Assembly (NCBI GenBank): GCA_018660835.1
Contig: JABJJN010000011.1
Span: 62,001-126,000, forward strand
DNA: 64,000 bases
Direction of reading: 5' to 3'
From: Gemmatimonadota bacterium
Lineage (GTDB): Bacteria > Latescibacterota > UBA2968 > UBA8231
Shown here: positions 27,315 through 36,248 of the stretch, one piece after another
Layout: every line of letters starts with the position of its first letter
Numbering within the stretch: position 1 is the stretch's first letter
The notes under the pieces: generated by a model
Told to the model about the DNA's origin: nothing
Databases searched by the model: none
The model's input: the letters and a program-made list of their open reading frames with translations, nothing else
Program-made: the position numbers and the translations under genes

Positions 27315-28357
27315 TGCGGAGATTTCTGCTTGCTACCTGCTTGCTTGTGGGGCCGCTCCTGGCCCAGGATCCGCCACCTGCCTCAACAGTCGACGAGCTG
27401 GTTCGCTCCGCACAGATACATGCGACCATGGCACAAAGGGCGCGGACAGCGGAGGAGGCACAACAGCGCCTGCAACTGGCGTTGAATTCATACGAACAGG
27501 CACTGGCTGCGGGCGCGGGATCTCCGGCGGTTCTCAACCCGATGGCACAGTTGTATCTGCTGTCCGGTAATACGGAACGTGCCATCGCCCTGTTTCATCG
27601 CTCCCTCGCGGAAGATCGGCAGAAGCTGGCCACCTATTCGGGGCTCAATGACGCGTTTTTTGCGCTCGGCCGTATTGATTCTTCCATCCATTATGTGGAG
27701 GCGGCAAAACAGATAGCACCTGACAACGCCGGTGTTCGTGTGCAACTCGGATTTCTCTACCTGCAAGGGGGAGCCAGGGCAACGGCTCGGGCCCAACTTG
27801 ATTCGGCGTTGATGCTTGATCCGAACCATCCGCAAGCGCACAAGCTGTTTGGACTTTGGCTGACCCAGGCACAACAGATCGACAGTGCGATCGTTGTTTA
27901 TCAGCACGTTGTCGAGTTACAGCCCGACGATGTCGAAGCACATAACAATGTTGCCTTCCTGCTGGCAGGAAAGGCTCGCTACGCTGAAGCACTTGAGTGG
28001 TATAAGAAGACGAAGCTTCTATCGTCGGATCCTCAGCTGCTGCATGCGGTCAATCTCAACATGGAAGGCATCCGCGCCATCATGGCGGGCAAGATGCGGG
28101 CTCGCTACATCCTTGTTGAGACCCAGGCCAGTTGTGAGCAGGTGGCCGCCAAAGCAGCAGCCGGTGAGGACTTCGGTGAGCTTGCTGCACAATTCTCGAT
28201 TGCCCCAAATGCAGCGGAAGGGGGGGATCTGGGATTCTTCGGGCCCGGTGACATGGTCACCGCCGTGGAGGAGGCTGTTCTCGGCCTTGGGGTTGGCGAG
28301 GTCAGCGCGGTGATACCCATTGGCCGTCACTTCATGTTGCTGGAACGCCTCAACTAA
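27314..28357 (+). CDS. Exported TPR protein with C-terminal PpiC/parvulin domain
   Basis: This 347-residue protein has a cleavable signal peptide (MRRFLLATCLLVGPLLAQ), about five tetratricopeptide repeats (residues 30-250, for example AAGSPAVLNPMAQLYLLSGN) and a rotamase domain (about 258-347). The latter is recognisable by ARYILVETQASCEQV, AAQFSIAPNAAEGGDLGFFG and VGEVSAVIPIGRHFMLL. A periplasmic folding or assembly role is likely. ATG at 27314 overlaps the aldolase stop. Two hairpins follow the stop. Confidence 0.82.
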   Translation: MRRFLLATCLLVGPLLAQDPPPASTVDELVRSAQIHATMAQRARTAEEAQQRLQLALNSYEQALAAGAGSPAVLNPMAQLYLLSGNTERAIALFHRSLAEDRQKLATYSGLNDAFFALGRIDSSIHYVEAAKQIAPDNAGVRVQLGFLYLQGGARATARAQLDSALMLDPNHPQAHKLFGLWLTQAQQIDSAIVVYQHVVELQPDDVEAHNNVAFLLAGKARYAEALEWYKKTKLLSSDPQLLHAVNLNMEGIRAIMAGKMRARYILVETQASCEQVAAKAAAGEDFGELAAQFSIAPNAAEGGDLGFFGPGDMVTAVEEAVLGLGVGEVSAVIPIGRHFMLLERLN

Positions 28358-28373
28358 CAAAAACCAAAAGGAA

Positions 28374-28413
28374 AGCGGCCAGCGGCTGCCTTGGGAGGCT
28401 GCCGCTGACCGCT
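28374..28413 (+). terminator. Strong hairpin after the TPR-parvulin gene
   Basis: AGCGGCCAGCGGC (28374-28386) pairs with GCCGCTGACCGCT (28401-28413) with one mismatch, and the loop contains a further GCCT/AGGC stem. There is no T-run after it, so intrinsic termination is uncertain. It may instead protect a 3' end. Confidence 0.5.
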
Positions 28414-28423
28414 CAGGGAGGGC

Positions 28424-28453
28424 TGCGAGCCGACTGACCGGGTTAGGCTCGCA
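28424..28453 (+). other. Second inverted repeat upstream of the ThiT-like gene
   Basis: TGCGAGCC (28424-28431) pairs perfectly with GGCTCGCA (28446-28453) around a 14-base loop. It lies 142 bases before the ThiT-like start. It could be a terminator stem or part of a leader RNA. I could not match it to a TPP riboswitch. Confidence 0.35.
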
Positions 28454-28594
28454 TGGGTTTGACGCCTTAGCTCCTAAGAAGGTTCCGCGCCAGTGACGAC
28501 GTCTTTAGCTAATCTGCACGGCATTTCCACCAAGATCTCCACCGAGGATCTTTCGGAGGCACTTAATTGACTGCAGGACAGGCATTTATACATA

Positions 28595-29158
28595 GTGCTT
28601 GAGCCTTCCACGCCAACCCGACGATTATCGGAAGTCAGCATCGCCATCGCTCTGGCAGCGGTGCTCAGTCTGCTGCGAGTCAAGTTGCCCCACTTGCTCT
28701 ATGGCGGGTCCATTAGCCTACACATGTTGCCTCTCTTGCTGGTCTCAGTTCGTCATGGATTGCGAGCCGGTGTCGCTGCGGGTACGGCGTATGGCATTGT
28801 AAATTTTCTACTTACGCCATATTTCGTGCATCCAATCCAGCTCATCCTCGACTATCCCGTCGCTTTCGGCTGCCTCGGGACCGCCGTCGCCTTCGGGAGA
28901 GCACCCAGTTCGGCAGCGCGCCTCGCGGCAGGTTTCACACTTGCCTGTATTTGCCGTTATTTCGCCCATGCAATTTCCGGCTTCGTCTATTTTGGTGATC
29001 TAGCTCCTGAGGGCACTCCAGCCTGGTCCTACTCACTGATCTACAATGGCAGTTATCTACTTCCAGAGACGATCCTCACACTGCTGGTTGGTCTCCCCAT
29101 CGCGCGCCGCCTGGCGATCACGGGTGCACCCAATCGAGAAACTCATCATGGAGACTGA
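28595..29158 (+). CDS. ThiT-like ECF transporter substrate-binding membrane subunit
   Basis: This 187-residue protein has about six membrane helices, with LLYGGSISLHMLPLLLVSVRHG near residue 36 closely resembling the thiamine-binding S component ThiT. Such subunits capture a vitamin and need a shared ECF module (EcfT, EcfA) encoded elsewhere. Start GTG at 28595 has only a weak purine stretch ahead. The aminotransferase gene starts 2 bases after its stop. Substrate identity rests on the Gly-Gly-Ser motif and could be another pyrimidine or vitamin. Confidence 0.75.
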   Translation: MLEPSTPTRRLSEVSIAIALAAVLSLLRVKLPHLLYGGSISLHMLPLLLVSVRHGLRAGVAAGTAYGIVNFLLTPYFVHPIQLILDYPVAFGCLGTAVAFGRAPSSAARLAAGFTLACICRYFAHAISGFVYFGDLAPEGTPAWSYSLIYNGSYLLPETILTLLVGLPIARRLAITGAPNRETHHGD

Positions 29159-29159
29159 C

Positions 29160-30326
29160 ATGAACGAACTGAATCCTCCCGAACGTCTGCTGATGGGGCC
29201 GGGGCCAAGCAATGTCCACCCACGGGTGTACAAGGCGTTGTCCGCCCCGATCGTGGGTCATCTTGACCCGATTTTCCTCGAGGTCATGGAACAGTCCAAG
29301 ACCTTGTTGCGGGAAGTCTTCGAGACTGAGAATGAGCTGACGATCCCAATCTCCGGTACTGGCTCGGCTGGGATGGAGACCTGTTTCGTGAATGTTGTGG
29401 AACCGGGCGACCGCGTCGTGATTGGCGTAAATGGGGTGTTCGGCCAGAGGATGTGCGACGTCGCTGAGCGTTGTGGCGCTGAGGTAGAGCGTGTCGAGGT
29501 TCCGTGGGGGCAGGCGATCGATCCTGCGCAGTTTGAGGCAGCCCTGAAGACAGGGGGGAAGACGAAGTTGGTTGCTGTGGTGCAAGCTGAGACCTCAACC
29601 GGGGTCCTGCAGCCGCTACAGGAGATTGGTGCGCTGGCCAGGGAGTATGATTCACTCTTCCTCGTGGATGCCGTCACCAGCCTTGGAGGCGTATCAGTCG
29701 GCGTCGATGCCATGGGAATCGACCTCTGCTACAGTGGCACGCAGAAATGCCTCAGCTGCCCTCCGGGACTCTCACCCATCACACTCAGCGATCAGGCAGT
29801 GTCCGTCCTGCAGTCTCGGCAGAGCAAGGTACAGAGTTGGTATCTTGATCTCGGGATGATCGCCCAATACTGGGGGGAAACTCGTGTTTACCATCATACG
29901 GCACCCATCTCAATGAACTATGCCCTGCGTGAGGCCCTGCGTTTGATCCAGGAAGAAGGGCTGCCGGCATGTTGGGCTCGTCATCGTCAGTATCAGGAAG
30001 CCTTGATCGCCGGTTTGCAGGCGATGGGTCTCGAGCCGGTCGTGGACGACAGCAAGCTGCGTCTCCCACCGTTGACGACGGTAAAGATCCCCGACCACGT
30101 TGATGAAGCCGCTGTGCGCAAGCAACTCTTGGCACAGTTCGACATTGAGATCGGCGGTGGCTTGGGTGTGTTTCAGGGCAAGGCATGGCGCATTGGGCTC
30201 ATGGGACATACATCGAAGCCCAAGAGTGTGATCCAGTTTCTCGCCGCGTTGGAGACCTGTCTCGGCTCGTCGACAGAACGCGCCAGTGGTTTGACAGCTG
30301 CTCAGCAGGTATTGGAACGTACCTAA
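29160..30326 (+). CDS. Alanine-glyoxylate / serine-pyruvate aminotransferase family
   Basis: This is a class V PLP aminotransferase of 388 residues. PLP binds Lys196 in YSGTQKCLSCPPGLSP. The N-terminal LLMGPGPSNVHPRVY and GTGSAGMETCFVNVVEPGD are typical of alanine-glyoxylate aminotransferases, which detoxify glyoxylate or feed serine/glycine metabolism. ATG at 29160 is preferred since GGAG lies 6 bases before it; another ATG four codons upstream is possible. It is transcribed with the ThiT-like gene. A short inverted repeat follows the stop. Confidence 0.9.
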   Translation: MNELNPPERLLMGPGPSNVHPRVYKALSAPIVGHLDPIFLEVMEQSKTLLREVFETENELTIPISGTGSAGMETCFVNVVEPGDRVVIGVNGVFGQRMCDVAERCGAEVERVEVPWGQAIDPAQFEAALKTGGKTKLVAVVQAETSTGVLQPLQEIGALAREYDSLFLVDAVTSLGGVSVGVDAMGIDLCYSGTQKCLSCPPGLSPITLSDQAVSVLQSRQSKVQSWYLDLGMIAQYWGETRVYHHTAPISMNYALREALRLIQEEGLPACWARHRQYQEALIAGLQAMGLEPVVDDSKLRLPPLTTVKIPDHVDEAAVRKQLLAQFDIEIGGGLGVFQGKAWRIGLMGHTSKPKSVIQFLAALETCLGSSTERASGLTAAQQVLERT

Positions 30327-30636
30327 GGCGTAGGGGCCGATGTTTTCGCCACCTACTTGGGTTAGGTAGGTGAATGAGGCTCAGAAGGTTATATTGCCCG
30401 ATACAGGAAGATCCTGCCGATCTTCTCTACGGACGTGAGCATCGCCCTACAAGATCTTGTGGCTCGCAGATTTACAGGGCGCCTATCGGCGATTTTTTCG
30501 CACCGGATAAAGAAAGGCACGCAAGTTGCTAAACTGGTGAGGGGAAGTTTGCATAACGACAGGAAAACCGGAAGTCGGCTTCAGAGCATAGCAGAAGCCC
30601 AGACAAATCCGGCCATTCAGGGCAGGTATCAGACAG
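30327..30636. other. 310-base noncoding stretch with one hairpin
   Basis: This lies between the aminotransferase and the acidic protein gene. An inverted repeat at 30350-30372 (CACCTAC with GTAGGTG) may end the upstream transcript, though no T-run follows. Nothing else is recognised apart from a possible promoter area before 30637. Confidence 0.5.
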
Positions 30637-32019
30637 ATGATGAATCGAAACGAACTACGCGAATTGATGGAACGCCTCGAGGCCCTCGAGGCGCTGGCCA
30701 AGCTCTTCAACAATCTTTGGTTTGAGCGGATCCGCGAAGACATCAAGGATACCAAGGTACAGGCGTATCTCACGGTCTTTGATGATGCATTTCCGCATAT
30801 GAACCATGTAATCGAATTCGTACGGCGCAGCGCGGGACTGTTGTCTGCCGGCGATGCGGGCCAGGAGCAGTGGGCTCGACTACAGAGTGAGTTCGATTAC
30901 CTGCACCGTCTTCTCAATCAGCCCGAAGAAATGCTTACATCTGTCGCACCACCAGTGACCCCGGGGGGCCAAGCACCGGCACAGGCAGATGATGAAGCCG
31001 CTGAGCTGTCTTCTGAGGAGCGCGAGGCCCTGGAAACAGTTGACCAGAGTGATATTGATTCTCTCTTCGTGGACTCAGACGCTGAGCCCGACGTGGAGGA
31101 CCCAAGTGACGATATCGATGCACTCTTCGATACATCTGATGATGTAGAAGAAGAGATGGACGAGCAGGATATGGATGCGCTGTTCGCCGAGGAGTCAGCA
31201 GAAGATTCGATCACGGGGGAGATGATCACTGACGACGAAGATCTCGACGAATCCGAGGCCCTCGCCCAGGCGGAAGCCCTCGAAACAGCTGAAGAGGATG
31301 ATGAAGAGGACGTCGAAGTAGAGATCGAGTACGAGGAAGTTGAAGTTGAAGTTGAAGAAGAAGAAGAAGAGGAGGAAGAAGCTACTCCGGAGGCCGAGGC
31401 AATCCTTGAGGATGCCGGCAATGGAGAAGCCGACGCGACCCAAAGCACTCAGGAGTTGGAAGAGTTGCTTGACGGCGTCGACGATGACGATGTTGCAGAA
31501 GAAGAGGTGGAACTATCCGATCTTCTGGACGAGGAAGTCGATGGCGACGATGACGACGATGACGACGATGCTGTCGAGGAAGAGTTGGTCGAAGAGGTCA
31601 TCGATGACTCACAGGACGACGCAGAAGTCGAAACAGACATCACCGAAATTCTTGACGAGGCACCAACGCCTGAGCCAGCGCCAGAAGATGAAGAAAGCGT
31701 CGACCTCGACGAGAGTCTCTTTGCTGACGACGAAGCGAGTGCCGCGGATGACGATGCTGAGGGTGATGATCTTGGCGAGCTCTTCGACGGCGAGGACGAG
31801 CCCGTAGAGGATGAGGAAGACGAGATCGATCTTGGCGACATGCTCGAGGGGGAAGAGGAAGCTGAGGAAGAGGTTGGTGAAGCCAATGGCCCGGGGATAT
31901 CTGCAGACGAGATGAACGTGCTTTTGGAGGAAGACGAGGAAGAGGTTGGCGAAGAGGAAGAAGATGAAGATGAAGAGTCTTCAATCAGTCAGGACGAAAT
32001 AGACGCTCTATTCGGCTGA
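30637..32019 (+). CDS. Extremely acidic protein with repeated FliM-type EIDALF motifs
   Basis: This 460-residue protein has a folded, helical N-terminal region (residues 1-105) and a long Asp/Glu-rich tail. The tail repeats a short motif that resembles the FliM N-terminus (SQxEIDALL): DQSDIDSLF 136-144, SDDIDALF 157-164, EQDMDALF 176-183, SADEMNVLL 422-430 and the final SQDEIDALF 451-459. Weaker copies are near 272-280, 292-299, 357-362, 378-383 and 397-403. In FliM this motif binds phosphorylated CheY. A nearly pure Glu run (240-248) and Asp run (304-311) separate the groups. No membrane segment or signal is seen. A strong terminator follows. I know no family with this layout. Confidence 0.8.
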   Translation: MMNRNELRELMERLEALEALAKLFNNLWFERIREDIKDTKVQAYLTVFDDAFPHMNHVIEFVRRSAGLLSAGDAGQEQWARLQSEFDYLHRLLNQPEEMLTSVAPPVTPGGQAPAQADDEAAELSSEEREALETVDQSDIDSLFVDSDAEPDVEDPSDDIDALFDTSDDVEEEMDEQDMDALFAEESAEDSITGEMITDDEDLDESEALAQAEALETAEEDDEEDVEVEIEYEEVEVEVEEEEEEEEEATPEAEAILEDAGNGEADATQSTQELEELLDGVDDDDVAEEEVELSDLLDEEVDGDDDDDDDDAVEEELVEEVIDDSQDDAEVETDITEILDEAPTPEPAPEDEESVDLDESLFADDEASAADDDAEGDDLGELFDGEDEPVEDEEDEIDLGDMLEGEEEAEEEVGEANGPGISADEMNVLLEEDEEEVGEEEEDEDEESSISQDEIDALFG

Positions 32020-32061
32020 TCGGCCTGCAGTCACCTTCGCTCACCAGCTCTTGAACACATC

Positions 32062-32097
32062 GGTGCCTCTTGCGATTATGCAAGGGGCGCCTTTTGT
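32062..32097 (+). terminator. Rho-independent terminator
   Basis: GGTGCCTCTTGC (32062-32073) pairs with GCAAGGGGCGCC (32080-32091), 12 pairs including two G-U, with loop GATTAT, followed directly by TTTTGT. It ends the acidic protein transcript. Confidence 0.85.
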
Positions 32098-32213
32098 CTA
32101 TCTCCTTTGCTGATAGGACCTTAGGTCTGCACCAGGCCTTGCCAGTAAAGTGCGCCAAGAGTTAGATTCAGAGGCTGGTTCCAAGCATCCACACCGACAA
32201 TCGAGACACACCG

Positions 32214-33563
32214 ATGACGACCTATCGATCATGGTTCGAGTGCATCCGCTGTGGCAGCGAGCGGTACGCTCTCAACGAGGTCGTGTATGAATGCAGTTCG
32301 TGCGGCGGGTTGCTGGAAGTTCAGCACGATCTGGACGCTCTCGGGGAACGTCCCGCCGAACAGTGGCGGCAGCTGTTCGACCAGCGCTATATGGGCAACA
32401 CCTGGCCCTACGGAAGTGGCGTCTGGGGCAAGAAAGAGATGGTCTGCCCAACCGTTGACGAAGACAACGTCGTTTCCATGTACGAAGGCGGCAGCAACCT
32501 GTTTTGGGCAGAGCGCTTCGGTTCACAGATCGGCCTAGAAGATCTATGGATCAAGCAATGTGGCAACAGCCACACGGGGTCCTTTAAGGATCTCGGCATG
32601 ACCGTCCTGGTGTCGATGGTCAAGCAAATGCGCGCAGAAGGGAAGCAGATCCCAGCGATTGCCTGCGCCTCCACAGGGGATACCTCGGCCGCACTGGGGG
32701 CATATGGTGCCGCCGCAGGGATACCTGTTATCGTCTTTCTGCCCAAAGACAAAATCTCTCTTGCGCAGTTGATACAGCCAATTGCCAATGGCGCCCTGAC
32801 CTTATCCATCCGCACCGATTTTGATGGGTGCATGAAGCTGGTTCAGGAACTGTGCCGCGAGGAAGACATCTATCTCGCGAATTCGATGAATTCTCTAAGA
32901 ATCGAAGGCCAGAAGACGGTCGGCATCGAAATGGTGCAGCAATTCGACTGGCACGTGCCAGACTGGATTGTGATTCCTGGTGGAAATCTTGGCAATGTCT
33001 CCGCTCTCGGGAAAGGGTTTCTCGAGATGCAGGCGATGGGTATCATCGACCGTCTTCCCGGAATCGTCGTCGCACAGGCGCAACGGGCCAACCCGCTCTA
33101 TCGAAGCTTTCAGAATGAATTTGAAACCTTCGAACCCATGCTCGCTGGCGACACGCTTGCCAGTGCGATCAGGATCGGTGATCCCGTCAGTTATGAACGC
33201 GCAGTACGCGTAATAAAACGCTTTGATGGAGTTGTGGAGCAGGCAAGTGAGCACGAGCTGGCCGATGCATGTGCCAGAGCCGACCGCACGGGACTGTTCA
33301 GTTGTCCACACACCGGCGTGGCCCTTGCAGCCTTGCTGAAGCTGATTGATCGGGGAACCATTACGTCGGCACAGAAGGTTGTCGTCATCTCCACCGCACA
33401 TGGGCTGAAGTTTCCAGAATTCAAAGTGCGCTATCACGAAGATCAATTGCGCGAGAGTCACGAAGTGAATCCAATGCACTCGAACCAACCTGTTGAGGTA
33501 GATCCGGACTACGATCAGGTGCGTAGCGCAATTTTCCGCAACCTCGAAGCGGTGCAAGCGTGA
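32214..33563 (+). CDS. thrC: Threonine synthase
   Basis: This enzyme converts O-phosphohomoserine to threonine with PLP. The 449-residue protein begins with a zinc-ribbon-like segment ([23 protein letters not shown]) and then has the PLP lysine in [11 protein letters not shown] (Lys125), followed by [21 protein letters not shown]. The C-terminal end runs slightly longer than many homologues. The next gene is a Cys/Met PLP enzyme, so the two together serve the aspartate-family pathway (threonine and methionine or cysteine). Confidence 0.95.
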   Translation: MTTYRSWFECIRCGSERYALNEVVYECSSCGGLLEVQHDLDALGERPAEQWRQLFDQRYMGNTWPYGSGVWGKKEMVCPTVDEDNVVSMYEGGSNLFWAERFGSQIGLEDLWIKQCGNSHTGSFKDLGMTVLVSMVKQMRAEGKQIPAIACASTGDTSAALGAYGAAAGIPVIVFLPKDKISLAQLIQPIANGALTLSIRTDFDGCMKLVQELCREEDIYLANSMNSLRIEGQKTVGIEMVQQFDWHVPDWIVIPGGNLGNVSALGKGFLEMQAMGIIDRLPGIVVAQAQRANPLYRSFQNEFETFEPMLAGDTLASAIRIGDPVSYERAVRVIKRFDGVVEQASEHELADACARADRTGLFSCPHTGVALAALLKLIDRGTITSAQKVVVISTAHGLKFPEFKVRYHEDQLRESHEVNPMHSNQPVEVDPDYDQVRSAIFRNLEAVQA

Positions 33564-33607
33564 CGCGCATGAGGCGGGCACAACCAAATGAACAGCAACG
33601 ATAGACG

Positions 33608-34813
33608 ATGAGTCTGAGCGAAGGCGACAGCGCGATGCACGACAATCAGCGTGGAGACTCCACACAATCGGTTCATGGGGGAGAGCAACGCCAGAAATTT
33701 GCCAAGTCGGTGACTGAACCGATTGCCCAAACAGCAACGTATGTCTTCGATTCTCTTAGCGAGTTTGAGGAATACAAGCAGGGCAAACGCTCCCATTTTG
33801 AATACGGACGGTATGGTAATCCCACCGTCTCTGCGGCAGAAAGTAAATTGGCCGCTCTCGATCACGCTGAAGCGGCCTTGCTGTTTTCATCAGGAATGAG
33901 TGCAATTACCACGGTGATGTTGGCCATGCTGCGCTCAGGGCAGCATATCATCATTATGGAAGATTGCTATCGTCGCACAGTGCAATTCTGTGATCTTCTT
34001 GGGAAATTCGGCATCGAAAGCACGCGCGTGCCACCAAGTGATTTGGCTGCCCTCGAACAAGCAGTACGACCCGAGACCCGTCTGCTTCTTGCCGAATCTC
34101 CGACCAATCCACATCTGCACGTGGCGGATCTCGAAAAGATCGTACCCTTTGCCAAAGAGCATCGCCTACGAGTCCTCATCGATAGCACCTTCGCCACGCC
34201 GGTCAATCAGTGCCCGCTGGATTACGGCGTCGATCTTGTCGTCCACAGCTGCACAAAGTACCTGGGTGGCCACAACGACCTGATGGCCGGGTCTGTCTGT
34301 GGAAAAGCTGGAATCGTCTCAGCCATTAAGGAATTTCGCGACGTCGTCGGTACCAACTCTGATCCAAACACGGCATGGCTGTTGATTCGCGGCATTAAGA
34401 CACTTGCACTACGAATGCAACAACAGAACACGTCGGCACAGACAATCGCTGAGTATCTGGAGGGACATGACAAGGTGCAGCGCGTGTTCTATCCCGGACT
34501 CGCCAGTCATCCGGATCACGCAATTGCAAAGGCTCAGATGAAGGGCTATGGCGGCGTCGTCAGCTTTGAGATCGACGGCGACCGAGAGCGAACGCGCCAG
34601 TTTGTGGAGGCCCTGCAGATTCCGTATCTGGCGCCCAGTCTTGGTGGTGCGGAAACCCTCGTGTCGCATCCGGCGACAGTTTCCTATTCAGACCTGAGCG
34701 AAGAAGATCGGCTTGCGATCGGTATCACGGATCAGCTTGTCCGTTACTCAGTTGGAATCGAAGACTGTACCGACCTGATCGCGGATTTCGACCAGGCTCT
34801 TGCAGGCGTGTAA
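33608..34813 (+). CDS. Cys/Met-metabolism PLP enzyme (cystathionine gamma-synthase/lyase-like)
   Basis: This 401-residue fold-type I enzyme has the PLP lysine in SCTKYLGGHND (Lys217), with DSTFATPVNQ and LLAESPTNPHLHV. Family members catalyse trans-sulfuration or gamma-elimination; the motifs fit cystathionine gamma-synthase or a homoserine-derivative sulfhydrylase. The exact reaction cannot be told from sequence alone. ATG at 33608 is used; a second ATG at 33644 is possible. Its place after thrC supports methionine synthesis from the same homoserine pool. Confidence 0.88.
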   Translation: MSLSEGDSAMHDNQRGDSTQSVHGGEQRQKFAKSVTEPIAQTATYVFDSLSEFEEYKQGKRSHFEYGRYGNPTVSAAESKLAALDHAEAALLFSSGMSAITTVMLAMLRSGQHIIIMEDCYRRTVQFCDLLGKFGIESTRVPPSDLAALEQAVRPETRLLLAESPTNPHLHVADLEKIVPFAKEHRLRVLIDSTFATPVNQCPLDYGVDLVVHSCTKYLGGHNDLMAGSVCGKAGIVSAIKEFRDVVGTNSDPNTAWLLIRGIKTLALRMQQQNTSAQTIAEYLEGHDKVQRVFYPGLASHPDHAIAKAQMKGYGGVVSFEIDGDRERTRQFVEALQIPYLAPSLGGAETLVSHPATVSYSDLSEEDRLAIGITDQLVRYSVGIEDCTDLIADFDQALAGV

Positions 34814-34831
34814 GGCGTTGCCCGCCACACG

Positions 34832-35776
34832 ATGAAGAACTACCTGAAGATCATGACAGGCTCGAGCAATCCCGTGCTGGCGCAAGAGATCTGCGACTAC
34901 CTCGACTGCTCCCTTGGCCGATTGAGCATCCAGCGTAGTGCCAATGACAATCTGAAGGTGCGCGTCGATGAAAACGTGCGTGAAGATGACGTCTTCGTCA
35001 TCCAGACGTCCTGCTCACCGGTCAATGATCACTTCATCGAACTACTGCTGATCATCGACGCATTGAAATATGCGTCGGCACGGCGAATCACGGCGGTGTT
35101 GCCCTATTATCCGTACGTGCGATCGGACAAAAAGGATGAGCCAAGAATCTCAATCAGTGCGCGGCTCGTAGCCGACCTACTCGAAACGGCAGGTGCACAT
35201 CGGATTCTGACCATGACCTTACATAGTCCTCAGATCGCTGCTTTCTCGCGAATTCCAGTCGACCAACTGTGGGCGACGAATCTGATTTGCAACCACCTGC
35301 GAACTACGAAGGATCTGAATCGGGCCACCGTTGTGGCGCCCGATGTAGGCTCCGCTACAGAAGCAGGGTACTACGCGCGACGCCTTGAGTTGCCCCTGGT
35401 GATCATGGACAAGCGGCGCCATGCTGATGACGAGAAAGCAGAAATCACCAATGTGATCGGTGACATTGAGGACCGTGATGCGCTGCTTTTCGATGATGAA
35501 GTCCTCACGGGAAGCTCGATGATGGAGGCGGTTCGTATGCTCAAGGAACGCGGCGCCAAACGAATCATGGCTGGATGCACTCATGGCGTATTTTCGGGGG
35601 ATGCGATTGAGCGCATCGACGCGTCTTCAGTCGAGACCTTTGTACGTACGAATACGATTCCGTTACCTGAAGGGCAGGATTCCACCAAGTTCGAGACCAT
35701 CTCCGTGGCAAGATTGTTTGGTGACGCGATCAAAGCGATCCATCACGGCGAGTCGGTTAGCCGACTTCTTGACTGA
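34832..35776 (+). CDS. Divergent ribose-phosphate pyrophosphokinase (PRPP synthetase), copy 1
   Basis: This 314-residue protein has the double phosphoribosyltransferase fold of PRPP synthetase (FVIQTSCSPVNDHFIELLLIIDAL, PYYPYVRSDKKDEPR, the flavinyl-like PDVGSATEAGYYARR). Key motifs differ from the classic enzyme. The catalytic DLH is TLH (129-131), with the His kept. The ATP-binding RQD is RSD (97-99). The ribose-phosphate loop DDMIDT reads DDEVLTG (221-227). It could make PRPP or act on another substrate. A second copy with the same changes lies 1.7 kb downstream, and apt lies between them. Confidence 0.85.
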   Translation: MKNYLKIMTGSSNPVLAQEICDYLDCSLGRLSIQRSANDNLKVRVDENVREDDVFVIQTSCSPVNDHFIELLLIIDALKYASARRITAVLPYYPYVRSDKKDEPRISISARLVADLLETAGAHRILTMTLHSPQIAAFSRIPVDQLWATNLICNHLRTTKDLNRATVVAPDVGSATEAGYYARRLELPLVIMDKRRHADDEKAEITNVIGDIEDRDALLFDDEVLTGSSMMEAVRMLKERGAKRIMAGCTHGVFSGDAIERIDASSVETFVRTNTIPLPEGQDSTKFETISVARLFGDAIKAIHHGESVSRLLD

Positions 35777-35796
35777 GACCTGAAAGGTTTTGTGAC

Positions 35797-35958
35797 ATGG
35801 CAGGGAAGTTGGATCTGGCCAAGGAACTGTGGGCCTTCATGCGTGTACGCAAGAAGTGGTGGCTCGGGCCGATTTTCGTCACGCTGTTCCTGCTCGGCAG
35901 CCTGATCGTGCTGACTCAGGGCTCTGCAGTGGCACCATTTATCTATGCTTTGTTCTAG
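35797..35958 (+). CDS. Small DUF5989-type membrane protein
   Basis: This 53-residue protein starts at ATG 35797 with AAAGG 9 bases before it. It has a basic, amphipathic N-terminus (ELWAFMRVRKKWWLGP) and one membrane helix (IFVTLFLLGSLIVLTQ), then SAVAPFIYALF at the end. This matches the DUF5989 pattern as I remember it, a small protein often near SxtJ-type genes. Here it lies between the first PRPP synthetase and acyP. The function is unknown. Confidence 0.8.
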   Translation: MAGKLDLAKELWAFMRVRKKWWLGPIFVTLFLLGSLIVLTQGSAVAPFIYALF

Positions 35959-35967
35959 GCAGGCGGT

Positions 35968-36240
35968 ATGCCAACGATTCACGTTCGGATCCGGGGTAGA
36001 GTACAGGGAGTCGGATTTCGCTACTTCACGCAGCAGCAGGCGACAAGCCTTGGCGTGGGAGGAAACGTGCGCAATCTTGCCGACGGTAGTGTCGAAGTGG
36101 AAGCGTCCGGAGAGCGCGTCGCACTGGAGCGTTTCGTATCGGCACTCGAATGCGGCCCGGATACGGGGCGCGTCGACGAATGCAGTATTGATTGGGACGA
36201 CGGAGGTCTTTCCCACGACACCTTTCGCGTGAGGCCTTAG
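35968..36240 (+). CDS. acyP: Acylphosphatase
   Basis: This 90-residue enzyme hydrolyses carboxyl-phosphate bonds of small acyl phosphates. The phosphate-binding loop is GRVQGVGFR with catalytic Arg18, and Asn36 in GNVRNLADGSVEV is the second catalytic residue. Length and spacing are typical. It starts 9 bases after the DUF5989 gene and is followed by apt after 8 bases, so these small genes form one transcript. Confidence 0.95.
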   Translation: MPTIHVRIRGRVQGVGFRYFTQQQATSLGVGGNVRNLADGSVEVEASGERVALERFVSALECGPDTGRVDECSIDWDDGGLSHDTFRVRP

Positions 36241-36248
36241 CGATTACA

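Noticed and set aside
28425..28594. Possible TPP riboswitch before the ThiT-like gene
   Set aside because: The conserved CUGAGA and ACCUGAUCUGGAUAAUGCCAGCG-type elements are not present.
30508..30534. Sigma-28-like promoter (TAAA, 15 bases, TGCTAAAC) before the acidic protein gene
   Set aside because: The -10 half matches the consensus GCCGATAA poorly; chance match is likely.
31195..31984. Long minus-strand frames rich in Ser, opposite the acidic protein
   Set aside because: They mirror GAA/GAC-rich codons of the plus strand and have no start signals.
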